A DNA stretch of 64,000 nt from Puccinia triticina (GCF_026914185.1 NC_070564.1:2356001-2420000), one strand, 5' to 3'. Counted from the stretch's first letter, positions 11,058-21,497 are shown. Notes: generated by a model from the sequence alone, not told the origin. Numbers and translations: made by a program.

Positions 11058-11377
11058 CCACCCACCTCACTGGCCCCCCTTTGCCGTCCATTGCTCTATC
11101 CACATCAAGCTCTCCACCAGGGATATCCATGTTGACCTCCAGAAATGCCTCAGGATTTAGAAAAAACTTCAAAAGGCTGCCACTACTGCTAAATAAACCC
11201 ACTATCCTGCTCACAGTTTCACACTGCCTGGATTTACTTTTCTTGATTTATTCATCCACTTTCCTTTCTAATATTTACAAACCCGCCCATAATTTAATAC
11301 TCTCTATTTTTCTTCCCCACCAGTACACCTTGTACTGAGCTGTTCATCCTCACACTGTATACATTCATGTATCATAG

Positions 11378-11910
11378 TTTGGTTTAGGGCGCCATAACTT
11401 GCTTTCCCTTGCTCCCTGCTCCTGCACACCTTCTATCAAGAATCCCTTTTGGCAATTCTTAGCATTTTTGGCTATTTTTTGAGACAGGATATTCACCCCT
11501 GGGCAGCAAATGCTGTCCAAAAAAATTCACTGCTCCACTGAATTCTCTGTTCTAATATTACGGCAAACTACCTTCTTTTTGGGAAAGGAATTTAACCCCA
11601 GGGGGAACTGACCCCCTGGTGGAAAGGCTGTCCAATAAATTCACTATCCGACATAATTGTTGGTCTTAACATGGGTAGCATCCGCATGTGTTTTCCATAC
11701 CAAATGGGCACCATGGCCACCATAACAATTTCCTCCCGCACACAGTTGATGTACCTTACAATTCTCCTATTGGGATTATTGGTCTTAACATGAGTAGCAT
11801 TCGTATGTGTTTTCCATACCAAATGGGCACCATGGCCAGAATAACAATTTCCTCCCACACATGTTTGATGTGCCTTACAATTCTCCTATTGGGATTACAG
11901 CTGAGTGTAG
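11378..11910 (+). pseudogene. Duplicated promoter and signal-peptide exon of glucan synthase
   Basis: Positions 11378-11670 match the 300 bp upstream of the glucan synthase ATG at 37322 (shared GCGCCATAACTTGCTTTCCC-type and GGAACTGACCCCCTGGTGGA blocks). Coding similarity follows, beginning at ATG 11671 with the signal-anchor residues TISSRT and LTILLLGL. This coding piece is present twice in tandem: from 11671, and from 11790 with a period of about 119 bp. The first unit stops soon after LLLGL. The second stays open through LLLGLQLS, then diverges from the real gene within a few bases. No synthase domain remains. Confidence 0.85.
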
Positions 11911-11984
11911 ATCCAGAAAGCAAGCTCAGCACCAGGGCTGCAAACCTAACCACAACAGAAAGGGGGATACAATAAAAAACATTT

Positions 11985-13260
11985 AAAAAAAGCTTTTCAT
12001 TCATCAAGGACCTCAATCATCTAGTTTGTGGTTGTGCTTGATTTGGATGCAGCACATTTGTTTAATTTTACTTTTTTCTTTTCTTTTGTAGATGATCCAA
12101 AACTGATAAGTAAATTTAATAAATTGCAAGCTTAAATTTTTGAATTTAAGTATCACAACTTGCAATTCAAGTCCAACAACTTGGAACTGAAGGCACAATT
12201 GACTGCGCTAAAGATGGCACATGGGTACCCGTTAGTGGGTACCAGGTACTCATTGCTCTGATGGGTACCCGCTCCACATGTACCAAGTACAGGTATGGGT
12301 ATCTGGATTTCATGATTTTTTGTCAGGGTACCCTCCAGTGATACCCTGTCAACACATGCAATGGAGCGGGTAAGCCTCAGTCCCTCCTTCAAAGTGTTGC
12401 TTTGCGGCACCGCCCGTGTGCCTGCAAATCAATTGAGTGAATTTGCTAGCTAAATTTGTGATGAGAAACCGTTCCTGGCTGTTCAGTAATCAACCCTGGA
12501 AAGCAGGATGCTCCATTGGCCTGTAGGATAGTACTGTTGTGTATACCAGTGCTTGCCGGGAGTAATCCCTCTTGGCAAGCTGGTGTGTGTATACCAGTGC
12601 TCTCCAAGAGGAATCCCTCTCAACAAATGTATACTTGCTCACCAAGACAAATCCCCTCTTGGCGGCAGGTATACTGATACCAGCTTGCCAATGGCAGAGA
12701 GGGATCCCTCTTGGCAAGCAGGTACATAGTACCTATAACCAACACAGCGGCAGGTATACTGATACCAGCTCCCCGAGGGCAGAGAGAGATCCCTCTCAGC
12801 AAGAAGGTACATAGTACCTACAAAAAACGACTTGGGTGGTACTGCCAGTGCCCGCCACCGCGTGTCTGTGTCCAGGTATGGGTATCAAGTAATTGCTGAA
12901 AAAAGAGGGTACTTGTAGTAGTACCCTCATCCACATTGCCATCTTTAGACTGCGCTCACCAAGCAGAAATTAAAATACTAGAATCCACTTCAATTATTTC
13001 TATCTTGAACTTGTTCCCTTTTCCCTGTACATATTACATTCTTCTTCTTCCTTTCCTTGCCCTTTGACATTCCGCTACTTTCTTCATTTATACTTCCCCA
13101 CTTTTCCCTGTACATATTTTATTCTTCTTTCTTCCTTATGTACTCGTTATTCTGCTTCATGTCATTCATTACAAATCACACTCTTTGCAAGCTCAAAAAA
13201 GCTGCTGATGTCCATGTGAAAATTATTCTCAATATGAAGAGCTGCTTCATGCTGCCTCCT
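11985..13260 (+). pseudogene. Coiled-coil repeat, copy 2 (broken)
   Basis: This is a diverged second copy of the repeat at 4740-5660. The coiled-coil exon (about 12092-12208, resuming at 12948) carries an in-frame TAA near 12135 and other changes, and a 739-bp hAT-type element is inserted in it. The pyrimidine-rich 3' flank with CCCTGTACATATT motifs is retained to about 13260. Confidence 0.7.
12209..12947. mobile_element. Non-autonomous hAT-type element, 8-bp TSD
   Basis: The terminal repeats are TAAAGATGGCA and TGCCATCTTTA, flanked by GACTGCGC at 12201-12208 and 12948-12955. The interior begins and ends with GGTACC-rich sequence, a form common in hAT-derived MITEs. At 12520-12840 it holds an array of short palindromic units around TCTTGGCAAGCTGGT and TACCAGTGC. 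It sits inside coiled-coil repeat copy 2, so it postdates that repeat. Confidence 0.85.
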
Positions 13261-13463
13261 ACAGACGCGTGGGGCCTCACTTGCCAAGTCTTGAAGCCTT
13301 TACAAGACTACAGACCAGAATTACCCCAAAGCTCAGCTTGAAAACCATCTGTGCTTCCAGTTGCCAAACAAATTCAGCTACCTTTGTCACCATGTAGCAA
13401 CCTAAACTCAAGAAGCAAAAAAAAGTAACTTGTTGCTTATGATTAAATCTTTCAGAGATAGTT

Positions 13464-13612
13464 GCAGTTAGAGAATCTGCCGCGTCACCCGGGTGCAAGA
13501 GGTACCCAGGTACCGCACCGCTTTTTTCAGAAAAAGTGGCACCCGGCACCGCATCTGGCACCGCCTGGCGGGTGCCGGCGGTGTACCGGTGGTGTACCAG
13601 CGGTACTTTGCC
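13464..13612. repeat. GGTACC/CACCGC-rich repeat related to 17157-17340
   Basis: Both places begin with a near-identical AGAGAATCTGCCG and continue with CACCCGGG, GGTACC and GCACCGC units and a shared purine block (GAAAAA). This looks like the ends of one MITE family. I could not fix the borders. Confidence 0.45.
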
Positions 13613-13677
13613 TAGTTTTGCGCGTCAGATCAATCCCTGTACTACGGAAACTAAGGCATATGTATTTATATATAATA

Positions 13678-13878
13678 GGGGGGTTCACAATAGGATAAAA
13701 ATAAAACTTTAGAGTCAATTTTAAGGCCTTTATCAAGATTTTTTTTTAAATCTGGCAAGTTGTACAGGACTGGTTGTCCCCTGAGAATCAAAGCAAATTC
13801 TTCATTTTTTAAAAAGTGGATCATAAAGGCCTCAAAATTAGCTCTAAAGTTTTATTTTTATCCTATTGTGAACCCCCC
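13678..13878. mobile_element. 201-bp Tc1/mariner-type MITE
   Basis: The inverted termini start GGGGGGTTCACAATAGGATA and extend about 55 bp on each side. Flanking TA dinucleotides lie at 13676-13677 and 13879-13880. The element is short, palindromic and non-coding, consistent with a Tc1/mariner-related miniature element. Confidence 0.85.
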
Positions 13879-13921
13879 TAATAATTGATCTACTTTAACT
13901 AGTTACACATGCTATTACCCA

Positions 13922-15060
13922 TCAGGACGACTCGTCATCATCGCCCAGTTTGATAACTTGCCTTTTGGACTTCACGCGGGACTTCTTCTGGTCTTTGAGA
14001 GCCTGCTTCCATTTGTTCAAGGCGCCTCCGTTGATCTTATCTTTCTTCGAGTAGAACGCAACTGTCATACCTCTACTGATTGACTGAGGCGCTAGTTGGT
14101 GCCTTTTTTCTGAAACGTAATCTTGACCAAAGCTAAAAGCTTGTTCAACATCAACAGATGTTGCTACAGAGTGTAATGAAAGATATGTCTGTCAGATACA
14201 GTTGAGTTCATCTTGATGAGAATATTCAACTTACCTGGGCATCCTAAAACATCTAGAGCCATGTGTACAAGGCCCCTGTGCATGTTACCAGCACGTTTCT
14301 GTTGAATCCACAATGCAAGAGGGTTGACAGGGTCGTTACCGTTGAGCACAATTCCTCCGGCTAGCCACATGTCTAAAGGGTTGGATGAGCAATCTCCGCC
14401 TCGGGCAGCAGCAGCACTTCCGAGGCTGGCAAGCATACCAGTCTTGGGCTGCGCAAAGATTGAAGAAATCAAATTAGCCAAGGTCAGCAGGTAGATTGGC
14501 GGGATTAACTGACCTTTGAGCTAGAAGTTTGTGCGGAAGAAGCAGGAGTTATTGGGCGTGGCTTGTAATGTGATACCCACATGTCGCGGGCCAGTCAAAT
14601 TGCCTCCGCTATCCAATCATCTTCCCATTTTGCCAACTTGAAGTACTCATCTTTGAAAGACGGGTGAAGCACTAAAAAACATAAATGTGTCAGCAAAGAT
14701 GGTAAAAGCAGATTAAAATGAAATAAACAAACATATAGCTATCCGGTAAAGGGGTGAGGTGTTGGTCAAGCTGTAGTATTTGTTGGTTATTATCAATCCT
14801 GCACGGCAGGCATTCCTCAATGCCGGTGCATATTTGTGCTCGCTGATAATGGTTGATAAGTGCTCCGTAATTTGGTCGATGTACAAGACTATGTTCAATA
14901 TGCGAGCCGAGCCTGCTGTTGATAGCTGAAGAGTGATTTCGTGAAAAATGTTCAGGACTTCAGCCAAATCGCGAGCCAAGACCATTTCCGACTTATCCAA
15001 GTGCTTGCATATCTTGCCCTGCAGGGCCTCCAGGAACAGTTCCGCACAGTCTCCTACAGC
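13922..15060 (-). pseudogene. hAT transposase, C-terminal half (severed)
   Basis: On the minus strand, exon-like blocks encode the C-terminal half of a hAT transposase. The first (15060 to about 14740) contains KSEMVLARDLAEVLNIFHEI and ALRNACRAGL. A block about 14670-14480 contains VLHPSFKDEYFKLAKWEDDW. A block 14481 to about 14231 contains DPVNPLALWIQQ. After a 64-bp intron, the dimerisation motif ATSVDVEQAFSFG follows and the ORF ends at the TGA 13922-13924. The reading starts abruptly at a 25-base poly-C tract. The matching N-terminal half lies at 17482-19430 in the opposite orientation, consistent with a later inversion. Confidence 0.8.
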
Positions 15061-15084
15061 CCCCCCCCCCCCCCCCCCCCCCCC
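15060..15084. repeat. Poly-C tract of 25 bases at a rearrangement junction
   Basis: An uninterrupted run of C separates the severed hAT C-terminal half from segment copy B sequence. It marks one breakpoint of the inferred inversion. Homopolymers of this length can also be assembly artefacts. Confidence 0.9.
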
Positions 15085-15410
15085 TAGCCAGCACCCATCC
15101 ACTCCCAAGCCTGCCCGGTGTGCGCAGGTTCAGCAGTCTGGCGGATTAACCCCGAACTGATCTGGCCCAATGACAAACGCAGATGCAGTCTCATCATGGT
15201 CAGCCAACGCGCGCACCCATCTCGTCCTCCATCTCAAGATTGAGCCCCCTTGGCTCCCCGGGCACAAGAAGACCTCCACCCAGTACGCGCTATACGCCGC
15301 GCACTCAAACACAGCTTTGTTAGGCCACACAGAGACCTCAACGGCTCTGAGGCTGTCCTCTCATCCCTCCTCTCCAAGAACACCTTGAGATCATCCTCTT
15401 GCTTTGCCTG
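15085..15410 (+). pseudogene. Segment copy B, downstream part (inverted piece)
   Basis: This matches copy A from about 7797 onward: GGTGTGCGCAGGTT at the start, then TTGGCTCCCCGGGCACAAGA and GCCACACAGAGACCTCAA. The upstream part of the same copy lies at 19431-20720 on the minus strand. The frame is broken by several stops, and no product is recognised. Confidence 0.7.
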
Positions 15411-15946
15411 GCCCATCTCAAAGCACTTTCCTCCACTGCCACCACCACCATCACAACAACAACATCAACTGCACTGCCGCACAGAGCTCTGATAATTGGT
15501 GGGTGAGGCGGATGCTTGACAACATTGCCCTCCAACACAGCTTCTTCTGCTTCCTGTTCCACTGGAAGAATGCTCAAGGCAGCCTGATCACCTGCCTCTG
15601 TTATTCACATCCTCTCCTTCCGTGCCTTGTCCCCCATCTTTGACAGGCTGGAGGGCGGCTGGAGGCTCTGGATGGGAGGGCCAGACCTAGCAAATTCGGC
15701 ACTTGTAGTTGCTCTTGGGCCCATGTGTTTGTGCTCAACTGCAACACTTCTTGTTCTGCTTCTCCCTCTGCTTCCTCTTCCTATTCACCTTTGTACTTTT
15801 CTTTATCTTCTTAATATATTTCTTTTCCAAAACTCATACTCCATTTTTTTGCACACAGTTGTGACATGTATGTAGTTCTTGACCTTGACAGCAAAAACTG
15901 TCACAGACTTCTTTGGAGATAGTATAAGTTATGGTTTTATTACATA

Positions 15947-16107
15947 GGCCCTGTTTGGCTGCCGTGTTATACGTCATAAATGGTTGAATTTATGACGCCG
16001 CGACCCAAAGTTTGCCCCCCGTTGCCACCAAAACTTTGAAACCCCCGGGGGTTGCGTGTCATAAATTCAACCATTTATGAAGTATAACACGGCAGCCAAA
16101 CGGGGCC
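15947..16107. mobile_element. 161-bp palindromic MITE
   Basis: The inverted ends are GGCCCTGTTTGGCTGCCGTG and its near-complement ending GGCAGCCAAACGGGGCC. Arms run through GTTATAC and CATAAATGGTTGAATTTATG. ATA flanks both sides (15944-15946 and 16108-16110). The ends resemble those of the MITE at 5193-5580 (GGCCCCGTTTGGC), suggesting one superfamily. Confidence 0.8.
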
Positions 16108-17150
16108 ATAGTAATAAAATCATCATTCCTGTTTTTGAAGCTGCAATGAAATGTGGCGAGGATGTGAGAAAAAGGCCTTGAGGAAAAAAACTCAGAGGTG
16201 GAGAATTGAGGGCTAAAGCTGCTAGCCTGCAAGGAGGAAAAAGGATCCTCACTACAAGAGACTCAAAGGGTCTCAGGGAAAAGGCACAGAAGACTGATGA
16301 TGTTTTGATTATCCAGATGAGCAGACTTTGTAGCTATTACAACTGAGGGAAAAGTTGTGGGCGGAAGGTAAACAAGTATATTCATCTGGAGGGAAAAAAA
16401 AGAGTGACAGATTTGTGACAGGGAGAGAAATGGACCCTGGGTGGTTGCAGTTTCAACACCTATGAGTGTGAGCTACCAATCCAACGCACACCATTACCAA
16501 GATGAATTGTGCATGTAGTGCAGGCCAGCAGACGTCCTGCCACTCCCGTGCACCAATGTTTCTGGGATAAGTTGCCCACATTGTAGAAATGGTGAAAAGA
16601 GATTAATGCAATGAATGTTAAAACTTTGTTTCAATTACAGAGACACTGAAGGGATTTCAATTGAAGACCGCCGCACGAAGAAAGCACAGAGATGAGCCTT
16701 TGGGCTCAAGAAGGGACAGTGAGGGGATGAGAGCTCACTGGATTGGCTTGGATTGGAGGCGCGGATAATAAAGAAGAGGAACCAATGAAGTTTTGATTTC
16801 TGTGTCTAGGCTGGGTTAGTATAGACTATGTACACAGGATCAAGTTGTGGTAGGGAGCAAATTGAATAAGAAGGCAAAGTGAATAGAAGGAGATGGAACC
16901 AGATGGAACTCATGGAGAGATCAGGTGACATGCAGGATATCACAAGCAGAGCGTGCGCACAAGAGAAGTCAAACACAATGGAAAACTAATCAGGCAAGTA
17001 CAGGCAGGGATAAATGTCACAAGGCTGTCAAGACAAGCTAATATGACCACATAACATGAGAAAACACAGGTGGAGACAAGCATAAGATGTGAAGATGACA
17101 ACCAAGAACTTCTGGGGAGAAAAAGGGCAGAGGGAAGAAATGAAAATCCA
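16108..17150. other. Non-coding stretch inside the inverted block
   Basis: I see no gene, RNA or bounded repeat here. The sequence is purine-rich on the plus strand and may be the 5' flank of the hAT element whose first exon starts at 17482. A related CACCCGGG/GGTACC repeat lies at 17157-17340. Confidence 0.4.
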
Positions 17151-17481
17151 ACAGACACTGCAACTAGAGAATCTGCCGGCGCACCCGGGGCAGGTACCTG
17201 GCACCGGTTGGGGGGTACCCCCCGCACCCGCCTCGCACCTGCCGGAGGGTGCCGGATGCGGTGCCGGGTGCCTGTTTTTTGGAAAAAAGCGGTGCGGCAC
17301 CCGGGTACCCTCCCAGGTACCGCCCCAGCTCTGCATGAGACGGGCGGGGGTTGGGCCGGGGCTCCTTCCCCACACCCCATAGGGGCTCCCAAATCCCGGA
17401 CTCCCGCACCAGCCAGATTGATATCCCTGCTGGGTTGGCTCCTATCATATCCACTCCCTCCTGCAAAACTGCCCCACTACA

Positions 17482-19430
17482 ATGCCTCGGTTTTGCAAGC
17501 ACCACAGAACTCAGTCTTATCGTGCATCTTCACCCCCAGATGATCCCGGCAGTCAAGAACCGACCAGAGCAACTGAATCAAGCACCCCAAGAAGCACTCA
17601 GCCCAGAGGATTGACAGATGATCAGGAGCTATGTGAGTGTTATCTTTGTTTATTTCGTTAGTTATTCCTGTCTTTGTTCTGAACACAAATTTCTTTATAG
17701 TGAGAGCTCAAAAAGTTGCCCAAGCCGCCGTCAGTTCAAGCTATCAATCGGACCAACCACTGGAGCTTTCGAATCAAACAGACAAGCACGGTAGGCGCAT
17801 GATTGCTTACCCTTGCAAAGTGTAAGTCAGATTTTGTTCCAATCTGATTATTTTTTCTCAGATCTCCTTTTTAGCTGACATCAATATATGTTCCTAGATG
17901 TTGCACCAAGATAAATAGGCCAACCTCCGAATCATCTTGCAGTAACCTTGTCAAACATGTATATATCTGCTCCCGCAAACACGTGGAAGCGAATAACCAA
18001 ACTTTGGCTTCATTTGGAATAATGGGAACTAGGGATGTGCTCCCAAGCGAGGTAAGTTACATTTGTTCTTTCCCTTTCCTTCAGATTTGAGATCAACAAA
18101 GTGAAAATTAATGAAAATTACATCATTGTAGGTTCCTCAACTATGCGCTATATGGTGCGCAGAAGCCGCAAGGCCTTTTTTGGCGCTTGTTGATGCCAGC
18201 CACAAAGCACTCCTCCACCAAACAATTATCAAAAACTTACCAACTCTGACGGCAGTTTCGAAGGACATCCAGCGTCTGTACTCCGCTATACAAAGCAAAT
18301 ACCAAGTTTTGTTGAACGATCACCAGGGCGCATTATATCTAGGCATGGACGCATGGCAGTCTCCCAATGGGTTTGATATCTTGGGCGTAGTCATATATTG
18401 ACTAGTAGAAAGCCAGACGGCAGATATAACTCTTGAGGCTATACCACTTGACTTCATATGCCTCTCTAAAAGGCATACTGGTGAGTATTTGGCTGATACA
18501 GTCCACTTGGTTGTTGAGAAGTTTCAAGTTCAAGATAAGATATGCGGTATCGTGAGCAACAACGCAAAGAATAACAAGGTGATGGTACGCAAGCTCAAGA
18601 AGCTCAAGTGGCTCCAATTTAAAGGCGAGCCACAATGGATCCGTTGCTTCGCCCACATCCTCAATTTGATTGTCCAGGCAATCCTCCGTCCATTTGGAAG
18701 TCAAAAGAAGACAAGGCCAATGTCCAATACTAGATCAATGTTTGATACCAATAGGTTGTATTTGGACAAGTCAGATTCAGAAGTTGATGCTGAGGCGCAA
18801 ATCAGAATGTAAGCTGGATTGGCATTCTTTCAGACCTCTGTTTTTTGATACCTTGACATTGATTCAACCAATTTTTCTAGACTTACACACAGCAATAATG
18901 ATCCACCCTCAGAAGTGGAAGATTCAAGTGATATCAAATCGCTTTTCGGATCAGACAGAGACGCTGAATCACTCAGCAAGGCAGATATTGAAAATGCGAG
19001 CAAAGAAGACGACACTGATTGCTACACTTTGGCATCTTGCAGGCTGACTTTGGCCAAAGTAAGCCTATTTTGTCTTGTTACTTTTGAGCTGTGTTGTCTC
19101 TTGAAGATGATTTTGATTCAGTTTTGATCAATCGCTAAGAAATTGTGGTTCTCTCCGAATTCCAAGGCACATTTTGGCAAGATTTGTCGGGAGAAAGGGT
19201 GTGATACCCCACATAACATCAAAAGAGACGTATGCACCAGATGGAACTCAACCAGTGCACAAATCAACAGGATCATCAGGTTTAATACCGCTCTGTAAGT
19301 ACTCTTCCTGCTAGGAGGTGACACTAGCTTAAACTGACACAACTGATTGTTTCAATTACTCAAAGTTTCGAGTGGCAGCGCAATAAAAATTACGGTGTAG
19401 ACCGCAAGCATCAGTCGCAGCTAGGGCGCA
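17482..19430 (+). pseudogene. hAT transposase, N-terminal half (severed)
   Basis: Exon 1 starts at ATG 17482 (MPRFCKHHRTQSYR) and splices to a block at about 17700-17820. A BED-type zinc-finger-like exon follows at about 17899-18050, with Cys-Cys, Cys and His spacing (KINRPTSESSCSNLVKHVYI). The next exon starts at about 18132 and contains YLGMDAWQSPNGFDILGVVI, then an in-frame TGA at about 18401. The frame resumes with QVQDKICGIVSNNAKNN and QWIRCFAHILNLIVQAIL. A later exon (about 19127-19296) holds AHFGKICREKG and RDVCTRWNST. The last readable piece is WQRNKNYGVDRKH near 19380. The protein then ends at a junction where segment copy B begins. The C-terminal half is at 13922-15060 on the other strand. 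Confidence 0.8.
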
Positions 19431-19994
19431 CTGCATGTTGTCCACGGCTGGCTTGATGGGGTCAGTGGGATGGTGACCCGGGCAAGTTTACTGGGTAGTT
19501 GCTTGAAGTGTTCTGCGCGCTTTTGGAGGGTAGATTTGGGTTCGCCGGCCGGTAGTGTTTGAGATCAAGGCAGGGGTAAGTTTGTGGTGTTGTTTTTGGG
19601 TGTTGGTGCTTCAGCCGGCGATCAAGTCCGATGGACATGGAGGCGATGTGGGCCAGGAAGTCCAAGTTGAGTCGGTTGCCTCCACTGGTGTTGTGAGTGA
19701 TGAGGAGCAGAACTGATTTTGGATTCGATACTCTGGCAGATGACGTGGATCGACCACCGCTGAGGATCAGGGTTGAGGATGGGCTCCAAGGGCGGATGGT
19801 GGTGTTGGAGGAAGTTGAGCAGGGCGGTGTGAGCTGGCCCAAGCGGTGGCAGGATGGGTGGCTGATGATCAAGGGTTCAATGTCGAGGAAGATGGCGGGC
19901 GAGGTCCCTATTGAGAAAGAGAAAGAGAAAACAACCTTAATGATATTGCATGGGCAAAAACTATGGTATATATGTACATGACTGGCAGAAACTA

Positions 19995-20309
19995 CTACAA
20001 GGTTCCATAACCTTCTATGCAAGGTTTGTACAGCTAACTACATAGTCTTCAACACTCCTCAACAGTCCCAGCGCTGGGCGTGTCGGGCAAGTTCGACGAG
20101 CGGCTGAGGATGGTAAGGTTCCAATCCGGTGCCCCGGAGCCGGATATCACCCTACAAGGTTCCATAACCTTCTATGCAAGGTTTGTACAGCTAACTACAT
20201 AGTCTTCAACACTCCTCAACAGTCCCAGCGCTGGGCGTGTCGGGCAAGTTCGACGAGCGGCTGAGGATGGTAAGGTTCCAATCCGGTGCCCCGGAGCCGG
20301 ATATCACCC
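19995..20309. repeat. 157-bp tandem duplication, two units
   Basis: CTACAAGGTTCCATAACC recurs at 19995 and 20152, and the two 157-bp units appear identical by eye. The unit spans host sequence (CAGCGCTGGGCGTGTCGGGC), one copy of the hAT target site GAGGATGG, and the first ~40 bp of the hAT-type element. The duplication therefore happened after that insertion. Confidence 0.9.
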
Positions 20310-20640
20310 ATCCCGCACCCTGACCCTGGTCTTATCCAGAATCCGGCCGGATTTTCCCGGATCTGAAAGCAAGGGGCATTTCCCAAAAAAAGTGCCAATT
20401 TGATTGGGTATGCCGGGGAATCCCCGGCAGAGATCCCGACTCATGCGGGTTTGACGGGTATTCCGAGAAAAACCCGTATTTTCGGGTGTTTTCTGAGGTT
20501 TACCCGCATAAATCTTGCTTTTGGAGCGCTTTTCGCTATCCGACCGGATTCCGGATCTCTCGAGCTCAGTCCCGAACCCTGATCCGGCCTGCGGGGTTTC
20601 CGGATTTCTCCGGATCTGCGGGTTCCGGATCGGAACCTTA
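20271..20640. mobile_element. 370-bp non-autonomous hAT-type element
   Basis: The termini are TAAGGTTCCAATCCGG and CCGGATCGGAACCTTA (one mismatch). The 8-bp target duplication GAGGATGG lies at 20263-20270 and 20641-20648. The interior is rich in CCGG/TCCGGAT units. A second, truncated left end precedes it because of the 157-bp tandem duplication. Confidence 0.9.
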
Positions 20641-20820
20641 GAGGATGGTGAGTGGGGAGAGGGCGTTGTTGAGCTTGGCTGTGTTTTGCCACTCCACGGG
20701 TAGGAGGGTGGGACTTGGTTGATTAGAAGCCTCTCCCTTGTCACAGCCTCGGGAGGCGGGCCCCTCGGGCCCCCCCGAGCGTTGTGTTAAGTTCGTCCGG
20801 GACTGCCGGGGGTGCATGCG

Positions 20821-20885
20821 ACACCTGACCGGTCCGCAGCGGGAACGATCCTTCAAGGAGGGAATATGCGGACCGGTCAGGTGCA
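20821..20885. repeat. Short palindrome
   Basis: ACACCTGACCGGTCCGCA pairs with TGCGGACCGGTCAGGTG about 45 bp downstream. It could form a stem of about 17 bp. No function is assigned. Confidence 0.7.
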
Positions 20886-20894
20886 CCACCTGCC

Positions 20895-21497
20895 GGTACA
20901 GAACAACCCAACGGAATTAGCCCCAAACTGAAGGTTTCTGAGACAAGCAGCAACAGATGGGCAAGGCCGAAACAAACGCACTTAGCTTCAAACCAAAGAT
21001 AAAAAGAGGGTTTCAAACCACCTCCAGTCTTCCAGGTCGGACTTTCCAGGAAAAAAACACCTCCTGGAACGTCTCCTGCGCACCTGGATTCCTGACCGGC
21101 AAGACCCTCCAGGAGGTCCAGGAAATCAGGAAAAACCAGTCCAAAACAAGGAAGCAAACCCATCATGGACCTTAGCCCCACACAGAACTGAACCCCCGGG
21201 GCTTTTTTCTTGCCATCTTCCCACCGCACGGTCATGGGAGTGATTCCTGGGTCCAATTAATTTCCTGTTCTTGAGCATTTCAAGGGGGAATTAAAACTCC
21301 AGGTCCCAGGAGTTTTTTTTTGTGGCAGGGGGAATTTTTCCTAGAAAGTCCGACCTAGAAAACCTGGAGGTGGGTTGAAACCCTCTTTTTATCTTTGGTT
21401 TGAAGCTAAGCACGTTTGTTTTGGCCTTGCCCGTCTGTTGCTGCTTGTCTCAGAAACCTTCAGTTTGGGGCTAAGTCCGTTGGGCTGTTCTGTACCG
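20895..21497. repeat. ~600-bp inverted repeat with ~165-bp arms
   Basis: The left arm (about 20895-21060) and right arm (about 21332-21497) are reverse complements, containing for example GCTTCAAACCAAAGATAAAA and its complement TTTTATCTTTGGTTTGAAGC. The ~270-bp spacer has no ORF of interest. The outer end sequence recurs at 7310-7400. It is a fold-back or MITE-type structure lying directly upstream of the secreted-protein gene. Confidence 0.8.

Larger units (their letters stand above)
7480..11377 (+). pseudogene. Repeated gene-like segment, copy A (degenerate, product unknown)
   Basis: I do not recognise a product. About 7510-8180 is similar to copy B (19431-20720 minus plus 15085-15410). 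The encoded fragment includes AKLNNALSPLTIL and AIFLDIKPLIIS. About 8228-11377 is similar to copy C (35390-37030), including SVRLFYLAVHAARVLGDALA-like coding in copy C. Frames change repeatedly and stops interrupt every reading. Relative to copy C this copy has three large insertions: 8339-8550, 9463-10282 and about 10413-11057. It runs continuously into a duplicated 5' end of the glucan synthase gene. The original may have been a real multi-copy gene, but no intact version is in the window. Confidence 0.6.
19431..20720 (-). pseudogene. Segment copy B, upstream part
   Basis: On the minus strand this repeats copy A from about 7530: AKLNNALSPLTIL at about 20640-20700, AIFLDIEPLIISHP near 19880, then GQLTPPCS. 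It ends near 19460 at sequence matching copy A's AAGCTGGCCCGGATCATCC. It is interrupted by the hAT-type element at 20271-20640 and a 157-bp tandem duplication. The continuation of the same copy is 15085-15410 in opposite orientation. The product is unknown. Confidence 0.65.

Noticed and set aside
15061..15084. Poly-C run as evidence of a telomere or transposon tail
   Set aside because: It is not a telomere repeat and has no matching element end. Only its position at a rearrangement junction is informative.
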